Origin: Chloracidobacterium sp.
GTDB taxonomy: Bacteria; Acidobacteriota; Blastocatellia; Pyrinomonadales; Pyrinomonadaceae
NCBI GenBank assembly: GCA_016715795.1
Contig: JADJXP010000002.1
Location: 124,001-188,000, forward strand
DNA length: 64,000 nucleotides
Direction: 5' to 3'
Part shown: positions 50,845 to 59,896 of the stretch, piece by piece
Numbering within the stretch: position 1 is the stretch's first letter
Layout: every line of letters starts with the position of its first letter
Made by a program: the position numbers and the translations under genes
Notes under the pieces: model-generated
What the model was told of the DNA's origin: nothing
Seen by the model: the letters and a program-made list of their open reading frames with translations, nothing else
The model's database searches: none

Positions 50845-52992
50845 CTATTTGACGATCTCAAACGGGACGAATTGCGTCGTTACCTTTCGCTTTCCCTTAA
50901 CGTTGTTGTCGGTCACGGTCAACTGAAGTGTGTAGTTGCCGGCGGCAAATCCGCTGCCGAAACGCATCGTGCCTCGTGCCGGAACTCCGTCAACCGGCGC
51001 CGGCCCGCCGAGCGTGATGGCTACGGGCTTTGCGGCGAAGACGAGCTCTTTCTCGTCATAGATACTTGCCTGGACGTTGAGGTCCAGCCGCTGCTCCTTC
51101 CCCGTGCGGGGATTATAAATATTGACCGTATAGGTGAGAACGCTGCCGGGCTTGAACTGCCTGATCGCCGTGTCGGCGAGCGGGTTTATCACGCGTCTGG
51201 CCTGGGCGGCATCCATTGTGTCGAGCGTTCTCCACGTTTCGTAATCAACATTCTCGAGCAGGACGCCGGACATCGTCAGGCGGTTCTTCTTCAGATCCGG
51301 CACCTCGATAAACTGATATGCCGAGCCGACCTGATCGCTTGTATTATCGCGAATGGCCACGCGAAGCTGATACGCGCCCGGCTTCTTTACGGGAACCATG
51401 AAATTATGGATCAATCCCGTCCGCTTGACCGTTGCGAGCCCCTCATCAGAAACGCTAAAGCTGAACTTTGTGCGTTGACCCTCGACCGGAACCCCATTGT
51501 CGCCAAATGTCGATATCACAATGTCGAATGACGTCGAGAACCTGCCGTCAGCACCTTTTGTAAACGATAATTTATCGGCATCGATATGCAGCAGCGAGCG
51601 GATATTGACGGTGCGGTCGGGGGCGGCCGTCATCAGAGCATTCAGCCGGACAGGCACCTGGTTTTCTGCAAAAGGCGATGTTAGGGCGTCGTAGAGCTTC
51701 TGAAGCGGTGATGACGACACCTTCTTCGTGGCGGCCAGGCTTTCCTCAGATACGCCGAAGAAGCCCGACCGGAATCTGACCCTGACATCATCGCGCTTTA
51801 CCTTAACGGCAAGCTTGTTAAACCGGGCCGTTTTAGGGTCAAAGGTGGCTGAGTCCGGTTCGTAGCCAACGAGATAATAGCTCTGATCGTCAAGGACCTT
51901 GCGGATGCCGTATGAGATGTCGTTTTGGTTGACAAAGGCCGTGCCGCCGGTCTCATATGCAAGAAATCGCAGGCCGTCCTGCGAATCAGACAGGTCTTGC
52001 CGCCGCCCCTCGACCGCAGCATCGATCTGCTCGGAACTCATGCCCGCGACATTGTCCTCCGCCGACAGGAACGGTGCTACCAGGCCTCGGGCATCCACCG
52101 TATAGATCACCACGGATGAGCGCGTGGCAAGGTCTGCGAGTTTGCGCAGCAGATCGAGCACGCGATCGGTGCCGCGATCTTTATCAAGCGACAGCCTAAG
52201 GCCGTCCGTGATCAGGACGACAGATTTGCGGCCCGGCAGTTCCTTCATTCCGCGGACGACATAATTGACCGCACCCAAGGTCCCGCTGGCAAAGATGGAT
52301 TCGCGAAAGTCGTTCATCTCCTGCTCGATGTCGCGGTCAGATTCGATCTCGTCGGTTGAGTCACTCGTTTCGTCGGACGTCTGCGCTTTGAGCGACGCGT
52401 CGATGGGATTGAATACGCCGATGCGGGCGCTGCCGCTCATGTTAAAGCGGATCTTTTCTGCCGCCTTTAGCAATTGCCGTTTGTCGGTCGTAAATTGCTG
52501 AAGTGCTCCGATGCCGGTGCCTGTGCGAATGATCGCCACGAGGTCGCCGTCCTGCATCTGTTCGTTGACGAATTTTTTCACAGCGTGCTGAACTCTGTTG
52601 GCACTCCCGAATGAGAGCGTCAGGTCGTCAACGACGAGGGCAACCGTCCGGCGGACATTCTCGGGCCGAACGGGCCGCGGAGGCAGTATCGCGCCGGCAT
52701 CTTTGCCTTTGGCCGAAGGCTCCTTGAGTACCGACCGCTGGCCGCTCTCGACGAATGAAAAGGCCGTTACGTCCTGACGTTTGCCGTTTTCATAGACCTC
52801 GATCTCGTCGGGCCTGAGGTCCTTGACGGGGTTGCCCTTCTTGTCCGTGACGGTGACATCTATCTGGATCAGGTTGGTCGAGATCTTTACAACGTCCTCG
52901 GCCAGCGGCGCAGGTGTTGGCGTCGCCTCTTGCGCTGCTGCCGGAAGCCCGCAAAGCAGGAGTATTGCGGAACTGAGTAAAAGCTGCTTCAT
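50845..52992 (-). CDS. VWFA-domain secreted protein, acidobacterial type
   Basis: About 715 residues from the ATG at 52992 (MKQLLLSSAILLLCGLPAAA). Signal peptide, then ISTNLIQIDVTVTDKKGNPVKDL, the opening of the acidobacterial VWFA family, a von Willebrand A domain (TVALVVDDLTLSFGS, MIDAS-like DxxxS variants) and beta-rich C-terminal domains. Codons upstream are antisense to the lytic transglycosylase gene. It is divergent from that gene and may share its promoter region. Function unknown. Confidence 0.88.
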   Translation of the reverse strand: MKQLLLSSAILLLCGLPAAAQEATPTPAPLAEDVVKISTNLIQIDVTVTDKKGNPVKDLRPDEIEVYENGKRQDVTAFSFVESGQRSVLKEPSAKGKDAGAILPPRPVRPENVRRTVALVVDDLTLSFGSANRVQHAVKKFVNEQMQDGDLVAIIRTGTGIGALQQFTTDKRQLLKAAEKIRFNMSGSARIGVFNPIDASLKAQTSDETSDSTDEIESDRDIEQEMNDFRESIFASGTLGAVNYVVRGMKELPGRKSVVLITDGLRLSLDKDRGTDRVLDLLRKLADLATRSSVVIYTVDARGLVAPFLSAEDNVAGMSSEQIDAAVEGRRQDLSDSQDGLRFLAYETGGTAFVNQNDISYGIRKVLDDQSYYLVGYEPDSATFDPKTARFNKLAVKVKRDDVRVRFRSGFFGVSEESLAATKKVSSSPLQKLYDALTSPFAENQVPVRLNALMTAAPDRTVNIRSLLHIDADKLSFTKGADGRFSTSFDIVISTFGDNGVPVEGQRTKFSFSVSDEGLATVKRTGLIHNFMVPVKKPGAYQLRVAIRDNTSDQVGSAYQFIEVPDLKKNRLTMSGVLLENVDYETWRTLDTMDAAQARRVINPLADTAIRQFKPGSVLTYTVNIYNPRTGKEQRLDLNVQASIYDEKELVFAAKPVAITLGGPAPVDGVPARGTMRFGSGFAAGNYTLQLTVTDNNVKGKRKVTTQFVPFEIVK

Positions 52993-53115
52993 TGGTACAT
53001 CGGCGGATGAGATTAGGATGTTTGTTATCATAATACGGTCTGAGAATGTTTCGAAAGTAGTTTGGCCGGGCAGAATGGCCGCGCCCGCCCGCATCCAACC
53101 CTTCGATAGAACGCT

Positions 53116-55413
53116 ATGATCCAGTTTCTTGTTAAGCCCGCAATATCGATCTTCCTTGTAATGGCCGCGTTCTCGATCGGCTGCAGCGCGCAGACCGAGG
53201 ACCAGGCCCTGGCGAGCCTGCGCGCGATGACAAGCAGCGGAAAGCTGCCTGCCGAAGCCGCCGTGGCCGCCATAGAGTCGAGGTTTGCCGGCAAACGAAC
53301 AGGCGCCCTCGCCAAGCTGCTGCGGGCCCGCATCAGGCTTGAGAACGGCGACGCCGAGGGTGCGGCGGCGATGCTGGATTCGGACGTTTTCAAGAAGCGA
53401 ACAAAACTCGCCGACCACGCGTTGTGGCTTCGCGGCAAAGCCCTTAGCCAGGCCGGCAAACACGCCGAGGCGATGGTGGTGCTCGGCGAACTCATCAAGC
53501 AGTACGGCGATTCTGTCCGCATGCACGATGCAAAACTTCTCTGGGCGTCATCCGCGATAGCCGCCGGACGTGCTGTCGAAGCACCGCCGATGCTCGTCGA
53601 TCTGAGCGAAAAGAATGATGCCGACGCGCTGCTTACGACGGCCAAAGCATACGAGGCCCAGGGCTCGCAGGCCGAAGCCATCCGGTACTATCGCCGGACA
53701 TATTTTTTCGCGGCTGATTCGGCCGCGGCAAAAGAGGCCGAGGCAAAGCTGACGTCGCTAGCCGAAGCGCTGGTGCCGCAATCGGCGGACGAACTTCAGG
53801 CTCGGGCCGAGCGTTTCTTTGAAACGCAGAAATGGGACCAGGCACACGCCACGTATCTTGCGTTAGCTGACCAGTTTCCGACATCGATCACGCCGCAGAC
53901 GCGCGTTCGGCGGATAATCGTAACCTCGAACCTGAAGAAAATGGCCGACGCCCAAAGCGCCTTTGATTCGCTGCCGGAGGCCGCAACGAAAGAACGCGAA
54001 GAGGGCTATTATCAGCTCGCTCTCGGCTATGCAAAGGCCCGGATGTGGCCCGATGCTCGACGCGTGGCGAATGAGATGCGCCAGAGATTTCCGCACGGAG
54101 CCATGGTCCCAAGGATGCTGATCGACGTGGGCCTGGCCGCCCGCGACGGTAAGAGCCGAGCTGACGAAGGCTATTTTCTAAACCTCGCGCATACAGAATA
54201 CCCAAACGCTATCGAGGTCGCGCAGGCACAATTTGAGGCCGCGTGGTTTCAACACGAGCAGGGAAGCCTGGCCCTCTCGTCACAAATGTTTATCGACCAC
54301 CTTGCCCGTTACGTTGACAAGGACAATACAAATCGCGGGAAGGCCGGTTATTGGGCCGCTCGTGACTCAGAGCGGGCCGAAAAGTTTGCCGAGGCATGTG
54401 CGCTTTACGATGCCGTCATGTATCGCTATTCGGCGAATTGGTACGGCTATCTCGCCGCACAGCGTATGGCCGTGATGCGCTCGCAGCGGCGATGTGCCTC
54501 AACATACGCACCAAACCCGACTATCGCCAAGGCCGCCGCGAACCTCAAGATCGTCACGGTCGCGGCCGAGACAGCCCGCAAGCCCGAGCTTGACCGTGCG
54601 GCAAAGAGCGACGAGCTATCGATCGTCGGCCTTTTTGACTGGGCAATAGACGAGTTGAACGAAGCCAAGCGGACGGCGGGCAACAGCCCCTCGATCAACA
54701 TGGCCCTCGCGCGCCATTACCGGTGGAAGGGCGACAACGTCAAGGCTTTCCTCGCACTCAGGGCCAGTTATCCTGACTATGCCCAGATGTTCCCCGAAGA
54801 GATGGGCCGCGAGGAATGGGAGATCTTTTACCCGCTCATCAACTGGGCCGAGGTCAAGTATTGGGCCGCGCAGCGTGGCCTTGACTCATATCAGGTCGCC
54901 GGCCTGATCCGTCAGGAATCCGTATTTGATCCGCGAGCCAAATCGCCCGCGAATGCATATGGCCTGATGCAATTGCTGGTGCCGACGGCGAATTCGGTGG
55001 CAAAAAAATACATCTCAAAAACCTCGTCTGTAACCGCGGCTGATCTGTATCACGCCCCGCTCAACATCGAGCTTGGCACTGCATATCTTAAGGACCAGTT
55101 CGCCAAATTCGGCCGCATAGAATACGTCGCCGTCGCCTACAACGCCGGCCCGGGCCGCGTCGCCCCGTGGCGTGCAAGCCTGCCCGCCGAGATCGACGAA
55201 TTCGTCGAGGCCATCCCCTTCAAGGAGACTAAGATCTACGTCCAGGGCGTGATCCGTAACACCGCCCAATACCGCCGCCTCTACGACGAAACCGGCAACT
55301 TTAAGCCGAATGTCGGTTCAAAACCGCTGCGCGGGCTTATCGACACGACGCCCCGCGATCAGTTCGTCGCCGCCAACCCCGAAATTGCCGTGGATGATAA
55401 ACATGGAGAATAA
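53116..55413 (+). CDS. Lytic transglycosylase, Slt70-like
   Basis: 765 residues: signal/lipoprotein-like N-terminus, a long helical superhelix of TPR-like repeats (about 30-560), and a C-terminal SLT domain with catalytic Glu601 (IRQESVFDP), AYGLMQLL and AYNAGPGRV. It cleaves peptidoglycan between MurNAc and GlcNAc to give 1,6-anhydro ends, in recycling or wall remodelling. Confidence 0.93.
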   Translation: MIQFLVKPAISIFLVMAAFSIGCSAQTEDQALASLRAMTSSGKLPAEAAVAAIESRFAGKRTGALAKLLRARIRLENGDAEGAAAMLDSDVFKKRTKLADHALWLRGKALSQAGKHAEAMVVLGELIKQYGDSVRMHDAKLLWASSAIAAGRAVEAPPMLVDLSEKNDADALLTTAKAYEAQGSQAEAIRYYRRTYFFAADSAAAKEAEAKLTSLAEALVPQSADELQARAERFFETQKWDQAHATYLALADQFPTSITPQTRVRRIIVTSNLKKMADAQSAFDSLPEAATKEREEGYYQLALGYAKARMWPDARRVANEMRQRFPHGAMVPRMLIDVGLAARDGKSRADEGYFLNLAHTEYPNAIEVAQAQFEAAWFQHEQGSLALSSQMFIDHLARYVDKDNTNRGKAGYWAARDSERAEKFAEACALYDAVMYRYSANWYGYLAAQRMAVMRSQRRCASTYAPNPTIAKAAANLKIVTVAAETARKPELDRAAKSDELSIVGLFDWAIDELNEAKRTAGNSPSINMALARHYRWKGDNVKAFLALRASYPDYAQMFPEEMGREEWEIFYPLINWAEVKYWAAQRGLDSYQVAGLIRQESVFDPRAKSPANAYGLMQLLVPTANSVAKKYISKTSSVTAADLYHAPLNIELGTAYLKDQFAKFGRIEYVAVAYNAGPGRVAPWRASLPAEIDEFVEAIPFKETKIYVQGVIRNTAQYRRLYDETGNFKPNVGSKPLRGLIDTTPRDQFVAANPEIAVDDKHGE

Positions 55414-55416
55414 CAG

Positions 55417-55446
55417 TTGTATTATGGTATAGTTTTGGTATATAAT
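55417..55446 (+). promoter_or_regulatory. Possible brnTA promoter
   Basis: TATAAT at 55441-55446 with TTGTAT 18 bp upstream and direct repeats of TGGTATA. It lies only a few bases before the brnT ATG, so a leaderless or near-leaderless transcript is implied. Confidence 0.4.
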
Positions 55447-55450
55447 CAGT

Positions 55451-55720
55451 ATGGATTTTGAATACGATCCGCAAAAGAGCGAGTCGAACAAGATCAAACA
55501 CGGAATTGACTTTGAAGAAGCTCAGGAACTTTGGAAAGATGGGCGGGCAAAGGAGTCGTTACTTGGGACCGGAATGGAAACACGGTTTCTGCTTGTCGGG
55601 GTGATCGCGGAAAAACACTGGAGCGCGATCTATACGTATCGCGATGAAAAGGTCAGCATCATTTCAGTCCGACGTTCGAGAGCAGGAGAGGTACAAGACT
55701 ATGGAGAAGATATCGGCTGA
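55451..55720 (+). CDS. brnT: BrnT-family toxin (RNase)
   Basis: 89 residues: MDFEYDPQKSESNKIKHGID, FEEAQELW, and the C-terminal SIISVRRSRAGEVQDYGE match the BrnT pattern (DPxKxxxNxxKHGIxFEEA ... RRARxxE...Y). It is a translation-inhibiting RNase toxin. It overlaps the antitoxin start by 20 bases. Confidence 0.9.
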   Translation: MDFEYDPQKSESNKIKHGIDFEEAQELWKDGRAKESLLGTGMETRFLLVGVIAEKHWSAIYTYRDEKVSIISVRRSRAGEVQDYGEDIG

Positions 55721-55931
55721 AGAATTAGAGCGGCGATTTGATGAGGGCGAAGATATGATGCCCTACGTGGTTCCCGGCTCGGGCCGCAGGATCAATGAAG
55801 TGCCGCAGCGCGTTAATATCGATTTCCCTCGCTGGGTCGTCAACCGCCTCGACCGCGAAGCCCAGCGCCTCGGCATCAGTCGCCAAGCCCTCGTAAAGGT
55901 CTGGATCGCCGAGCGGTTGGAAAAAGTGTGA
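55701..55931 (+). CDS. brnA: BrnA-like antitoxin (CopG/ribbon-helix-helix)
   Basis: 76 residues from the ATG at 55701 (MEKISAEELERRFDEG). C-terminal ribbon-helix-helix RVNIDFPRWVVNRLDREAQR, LGISRQALVKVWIAERL. It binds BrnT and the operon's operator. GAGG precedes the ATG within brnT. Confidence 0.87.
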   Translation: MEKISAEELERRFDEGEDMMPYVVPGSGRRINEVPQRVNIDFPRWVVNRLDREAQRLGISRQALVKVWIAERLEKV

Positions 55932-55944
55932 TATAGCGAGCTAA

Positions 55945-56451
55945 CTACCGAACGCGTTTCCAGCCCGTGGCGGCGTAGTAATCGCCGCGGCGGCCGGTGG
56001 GCATCGCTAGTGTGATCGCGTATTTGCCGGCCTTGAATTTGGGGGAATCGACGACGAAATCGGCGCTATCGTATTCGTCCATCGGCGGGAAATTGAACGT
56101 CAGGTGCATCGTTTTCCTGCCGATGGTCACGCTGAGCGTTGCGGGTTCAGGGAAGTTGCAGAATTGCGACGTGGTAAGGCCTGAGATGGTGCCGTTGAGC
56201 GGTTTTATTACGTCCGGCAAGACAATCGAGCCCGAAGGGGCCCATTCCTTCAGGCTGACCTTCCAACGTTTTGAGGCGCCCGATGCCCCGGCGGCTAATG
56301 TCACTTTGGAACTGGCGGCATCGACTGGCTTTCCGTTCTTATCGCGGATCAGATACGTCACATAGCTGCCGGGACACGTCTGAGCTAAGGTGGCACCGGC
56401 AACAAACAGCATGATCGCTGCGGCGAAGGCAAGAGTATAGATCTTGTTCAT
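55945..56451 (-). CDS. Secreted protein of unknown function
   Basis: 168 residues with a signal peptide (about 1-23). The mature part looks like an Ig-like or carboxypeptidase-regulatory-type beta domain (YVTYLIRDKNGKPVDAASSKV). Two cysteines. Ends GRRGDYYAATGWKRVR. No family recognised. Confidence 0.7.
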   Translation of the reverse strand: MNKIYTLAFAAAIMLFVAGATLAQTCPGSYVTYLIRDKNGKPVDAASSKVTLAAGASGASKRWKVSLKEWAPSGSIVLPDVIKPLNGTISGLTTSQFCNFPEPATLSVTIGRKTMHLTFNFPPMDEYDSADFVVDSPKFKAGKYAITLAMPTGRRGDYYAATGWKRVR

Positions 56452-56531
56452 AATAATCTCCCTTAGGTTCCGAACAGAGATTCTATAGAATGTCGAGCCG
56501 AGACGAACTCTTGTCCCGGCTCGAGCTGTAG

Positions 56532-58799
56532 CTACAAATTCCTCAAAATAAATTCCGTCATCATCGTGTACCAGTGCTTCACCTGCGCCGGGTTGCTGAG
56601 GCCGTGGCGGGCGGTGGGGTAGAACATCATTTCAAACTGCTTATCGGCCTTTTGCAGCTCGTAGGCAAGTTGGGTCATGTTTTGCATATGGACGTTGTCG
56701 TCGATCTGGCCGTGGATGAGCAGCAGCTTGCCTGAGAGGTTTTTGGCGGCCCTTACGACCGAGGTTTTCTCGTAGCCGTCACGGTTGTTCTGCGGCGTCG
56801 CCATGTAGCGTTCGGTATAGATCGAGTCATAGAGGTGCCAGTCAGAAACGGTGCCGCCGGCGATGCCGATCTTGAACGAATTGCTGTGCGTGAGGGCGTA
56901 GCTCGTCATAAATCCGCCATAGCTCCAGCCGTGCAGGCCGATACGGCTGCCGTCAACGTAGGGAAGCGCCTTAAGATACGAGAGGCCGTCCTCGATGTCG
57001 CGAAGTTCGAGCTCGCCGAGGCGTTTATACACGGGCCAAACCGATTCTTCACCCTTACCGCTTGACGAGCGGTTGTCACAGACCCAGACGATGTAACCCT
57101 TTTGCGCGAGCATCTGGAACCAGAGCATCCGATTGCCGCCCCAGCGGTTATAGACCGACGGCGCGTGCGGGCCGCCGTATGTGTATTGGAAGACGGGATA
57201 CTTCATCGCCGGGTCAAAGTTCGGCGGCTTGATCATCATCGCCTCCATCTCAAAGCCGTCCTGTGTCTTGACCGTTAGGAATTCGGGCTTGCTGAGCTTG
57301 TATCGCCCGAGCACGTCCGTCTTGTTCTCGTTAATGACGCGCACGAGGGTGCCGTCAGCGCGAAAGAGCCGCGTCTGTGTCGGCGTCATCGCATCTGAGT
57401 AGCTCTCGACAAAGAGCGAATGGTCCTTGTTGAACGACGCCGAATGCCAGCCGTCACCTTTTGTCAGGCGCTCAGGCTCGCCGCCGTTCAGGCTGACACG
57501 ATAGACGTTATCATTGATCTGGCCGTCCTTATTTGCCGAGAAGTATGCCCAGCCATTCTTTTCATCAACGCCCAGCAGGTTGCGGACCTCCCATTTCCCA
57601 TTCGTCAATTGGCGGACAAGCTGGCCGCCATTGTCGTAAAGATACAGGTGCTTGAATCCATTGCGTGCCGATTGCCAGACGGCCGTTTGACCGTCGCCGA
57701 TGAACTCAGGATCGTCATACACCTCGACCCACGCGGGCGTCATCTCGTTCAGGACCTTGGTAGATTTGCCGTTGAGCCCGGCCGAATTGAGGTCGAGCGA
57801 CGTCTGCTCGCGGTTGAGGGCCTGGAACATCACATTCTTGCTGTCGGGGGCCCATGCGACACGTGCGATGAGCAGGTCGTCGGGCTTGTAGCCGGTGAGA
57901 TCGACCCATTTCACGCTGTCGCCGAGCCGCTGCAGCGATGGCGGCAGACGTTCGCCTAACCGCGGGATGCGGCCGGCATTCGGCACGAGGGCCGTCTTGC
58001 CGACATCGGCGATGCCGAGCTTAACGGTCGGGTTCGGGTCGCCTGCCTGCGGGTAGAAAGTCGTCTCTACCTTCTGATCATTCGGGATGTCATTGGGCAG
58101 GATAAACTTGGGCACTTTGTCCTCATCCAGCCTGAGAAACGCGATGAACTTCGAATCCGGCGACCACCAATAGCCTCGTTTCTGCCCGCGGCCGTAGAGT
58201 TCCTCTTCGTAGATCCAGTCGAGATAGCCGTTATAGATCGCCTTATCGCCTTCGCGGCCGTCGCGCGTGAGCTGTTTTTCATTCGCCTTTGCGATATCGA
58301 CCACAAATAGATTGTTGCCGCGCACAAAGCTGACCCAACGGCCATCAGGGCTGAATTCGGGCTCGAGCTCCTCGTCCCGCGTATTCGTCAGCCGTTTTAG
58401 CGAGCCCGCGGCGACGTCAAAATACCACAGATCGTCTGCATGGCTCAGCACGATGCCGCTCTCGGTCTCATTGAATTGCAGCCCCGGCGAATTTGCGAGC
58501 CCATTCGCCTGGTCCTGCTTTACGCCGATGCGTAACAGCTCAGCCGCCAGCCGGTCGCTGTTAAAATACGGTGCAGCATTGCCCGTAACGGCATCAACGC
58601 GCATCAGCTTGCCGCCGACGATCTGTTTGAACGACTTGCCGTCCGCCGCCCACTGCACAAACACCGGCGTCCCGCCAAAGCGGACCCGCCGCGACGAGTC
58701 GGTTGAGAAAATGTCGTCAATCGACAGCAGCCGATCCTGGCCATGAGAAATCGCGAAAAACGCAAAAAGGACAAAAACGAGCAAGGGTATTTTTTTCAT
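56532..58799 (-). CDS. S9 family peptidase, dipeptidyl peptidase IV type
   Basis: About 755 residues from the ATG at 58799 (MKKIPLLVFVLFAFFAISHG). Signal peptide, a beta-propeller N-terminal domain (DPPIV_N), and an alpha/beta-hydrolase with Ser626 (GWSYGG), Asp near 700 (IDDNVH) and His732 (ARHGLSNP). Removes N-terminal dipeptides, usually after Pro, in the periplasm. The leader is a palindromic element. Confidence 0.93.
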   Translation of the reverse strand: MKKIPLLVFVLFAFFAISHGQDRLLSIDDIFSTDSSRRVRFGGTPVFVQWAADGKSFKQIVGGKLMRVDAVTGNAAPYFNSDRLAAELLRIGVKQDQANGLANSPGLQFNETESGIVLSHADDLWYFDVAAGSLKRLTNTRDEELEPEFSPDGRWVSFVRGNNLFVVDIAKANEKQLTRDGREGDKAIYNGYLDWIYEEELYGRGQKRGYWWSPDSKFIAFLRLDEDKVPKFILPNDIPNDQKVETTFYPQAGDPNPTVKLGIADVGKTALVPNAGRIPRLGERLPPSLQRLGDSVKWVDLTGYKPDDLLIARVAWAPDSKNVMFQALNREQTSLDLNSAGLNGKSTKVLNEMTPAWVEVYDDPEFIGDGQTAVWQSARNGFKHLYLYDNGGQLVRQLTNGKWEVRNLLGVDEKNGWAYFSANKDGQINDNVYRVSLNGGEPERLTKGDGWHSASFNKDHSLFVESYSDAMTPTQTRLFRADGTLVRVINENKTDVLGRYKLSKPEFLTVKTQDGFEMEAMMIKPPNFDPAMKYPVFQYTYGGPHAPSVYNRWGGNRMLWFQMLAQKGYIVWVCDNRSSSGKGEESVWPVYKRLGELELRDIEDGLSYLKALPYVDGSRIGLHGWSYGGFMTSYALTHSNSFKIGIAGGTVSDWHLYDSIYTERYMATPQNNRDGYEKTSVVRAAKNLSGKLLLIHGQIDDNVHMQNMTQLAYELQKADKQFEMMFYPTARHGLSNPAQVKHWYTMMTEFILRNL

Positions 58800-58821
58800 A
58801 TTTTCTGAATAATACCAAGAA

Positions 58822-58923
58822 TTGGAACACGGATAAACACGGATAAGACGGATTAACACAGACGATCTGACCTTGGCTTCATCCGTGTTTATTCTCCAAA
58901 GATCCGTGTAATCCGTGTTCCAA
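58822..58923. repeat. REPIN-like palindromic element, word ATCCGTGTTCCAA
   Basis: Arms 58822-58844 and 58902-58923 (one or two differences) with internal iterations of ACGGAT between them. It occupies the xerC-S9 peptidase junction. Confidence 0.85.
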
Positions 58924-58927
58924 CTTC

Positions 58928-59860
58928 CTAAGCCTTAGGATGCGCTTTGTCATACACCTCGATCATCTTTTCCATCGAGACCTGCGTGTAGATCTGTGTA
59001 GTTGAGAGCCGCGCGTGGCCGAGGAGTTCCTGGATGTCTCGCAGGTCGGCACCTTGGTCGAGTAGGTGCGTGGCGAAGGTGTGTCGCAGGCTGTGCGGCG
59101 AGATGTCGTGGATATCAGCGCAGTGGCGGATGTATTTGTCGATCATCCGGCCGACCGATCGTGTCGTCAGACGGCCGCCGCGGCGGTGGAGAAACAGGGC
59201 ATTTGTTCGCTCGGCCTCGGGAGCACCCGACAAAAAAACGCTGCGAGTATCTTCGAGATAGTGCATCACGGCCTGTGCGGCAGGCTCGCCGAATGGCACG
59301 ATCCTCTGTTTCTTTCGTTTGCCGGTGACGCGGACCATGCGTTCACGAAAATCCACATCGCCGAGGTCGATATTGACCAGCTCGCCCACGCGAATGCCCG
59401 TCGCGTACAGAAACTCAAGTATCGCCCTATCGCGCCGGCCTAGGTCGGTGTTGACATCCGGCGTCTCGATAAACCGCACGGCGTCCTCCATCGACAGGTG
59501 GTTGGGCAGCTTTCGCTCGATCTTTGGCGTGGCGACGAGCTTTGCGGGATTAGATTCGAGCTTGCCCTCGCGGACGAGAAACTGGAAAAACGTTCTTAAT
59601 GACGCCAGCTTTCTCGCGACCGATGTCTTCTTATGATCGCCGTGAAGGCCCGCCATCCATTCGCGTATCGTCAGTCGGTCGATCTGATCGATAGGCACAT
59701 CGTCACGCTTCTCGACATTGAACAGAAACTGCTGAAACTGCCCCAGGTCCGATGCGTAATTCCGCAGCGTATGCGGGCTCACATTGCGCTCGTATTTTAG
59801 GTGTTGGAGGAATTGGACTAAGGACTCTTGCAGCATGACCGGCGAAAGCTTGTCTGTCAT
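58928..59860 (-). CDS. xerC: Tyrosine recombinase XerC
   Basis: 310 residues with R157 (TGIRVGE), K181 (TGKRKKQR), H256 and R259 (SPHSLRHTFATH), H282 (LGHARLS) and Y291 (TTQIYTQ). Its ATG lies inside a palindromic TAATTACTAATT element. With the XerD-like protein at 40782 it would form the dimer-resolution pair. Confidence 0.88.
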   Translation of the reverse strand: MTDKLSPVMLQESLVQFLQHLKYERNVSPHTLRNYASDLGQFQQFLFNVEKRDDVPIDQIDRLTIREWMAGLHGDHKKTSVARKLASLRTFFQFLVREGKLESNPAKLVATPKIERKLPNHLSMEDAVRFIETPDVNTDLGRRDRAILEFLYATGIRVGELVNIDLGDVDFRERMVRVTGKRKKQRIVPFGEPAAQAVMHYLEDTRSVFLSGAPEAERTNALFLHRRGGRLTTRSVGRMIDKYIRHCADIHDISPHSLRHTFATHLLDQGADLRDIQELLGHARLSTTQIYTQVSMEKMIEVYDKAHPKA

Positions 59861-59896
59861 TAATAATTACTAATTGGCTAATTACTAATTATTAAT
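59859..59896. repeat. Palindromic element, word ATTAATAATTACTAATT
   Basis: 17-bp arms 59859-59875 and 59880-59896, one mismatch, 4-nt loop. It overlaps the ATG of xerC and the stop and last codons of the VWFA protein gene. Confidence 0.88.

Noticed and set aside
52993..53526. N-terminal extension of the minus-strand VWFA gene
   Set aside because: It is antisense to the lytic transglycosylase and precedes a clear signal peptide start at 52992.
58740..58790. Resemblance of the S9 peptidase signal peptide codons to the ACCGCGAAA word
   Set aside because: The shared letters (TTTTTCGCG) are short and explained by Phe/Ala-rich signal peptide codons; match is too weak.
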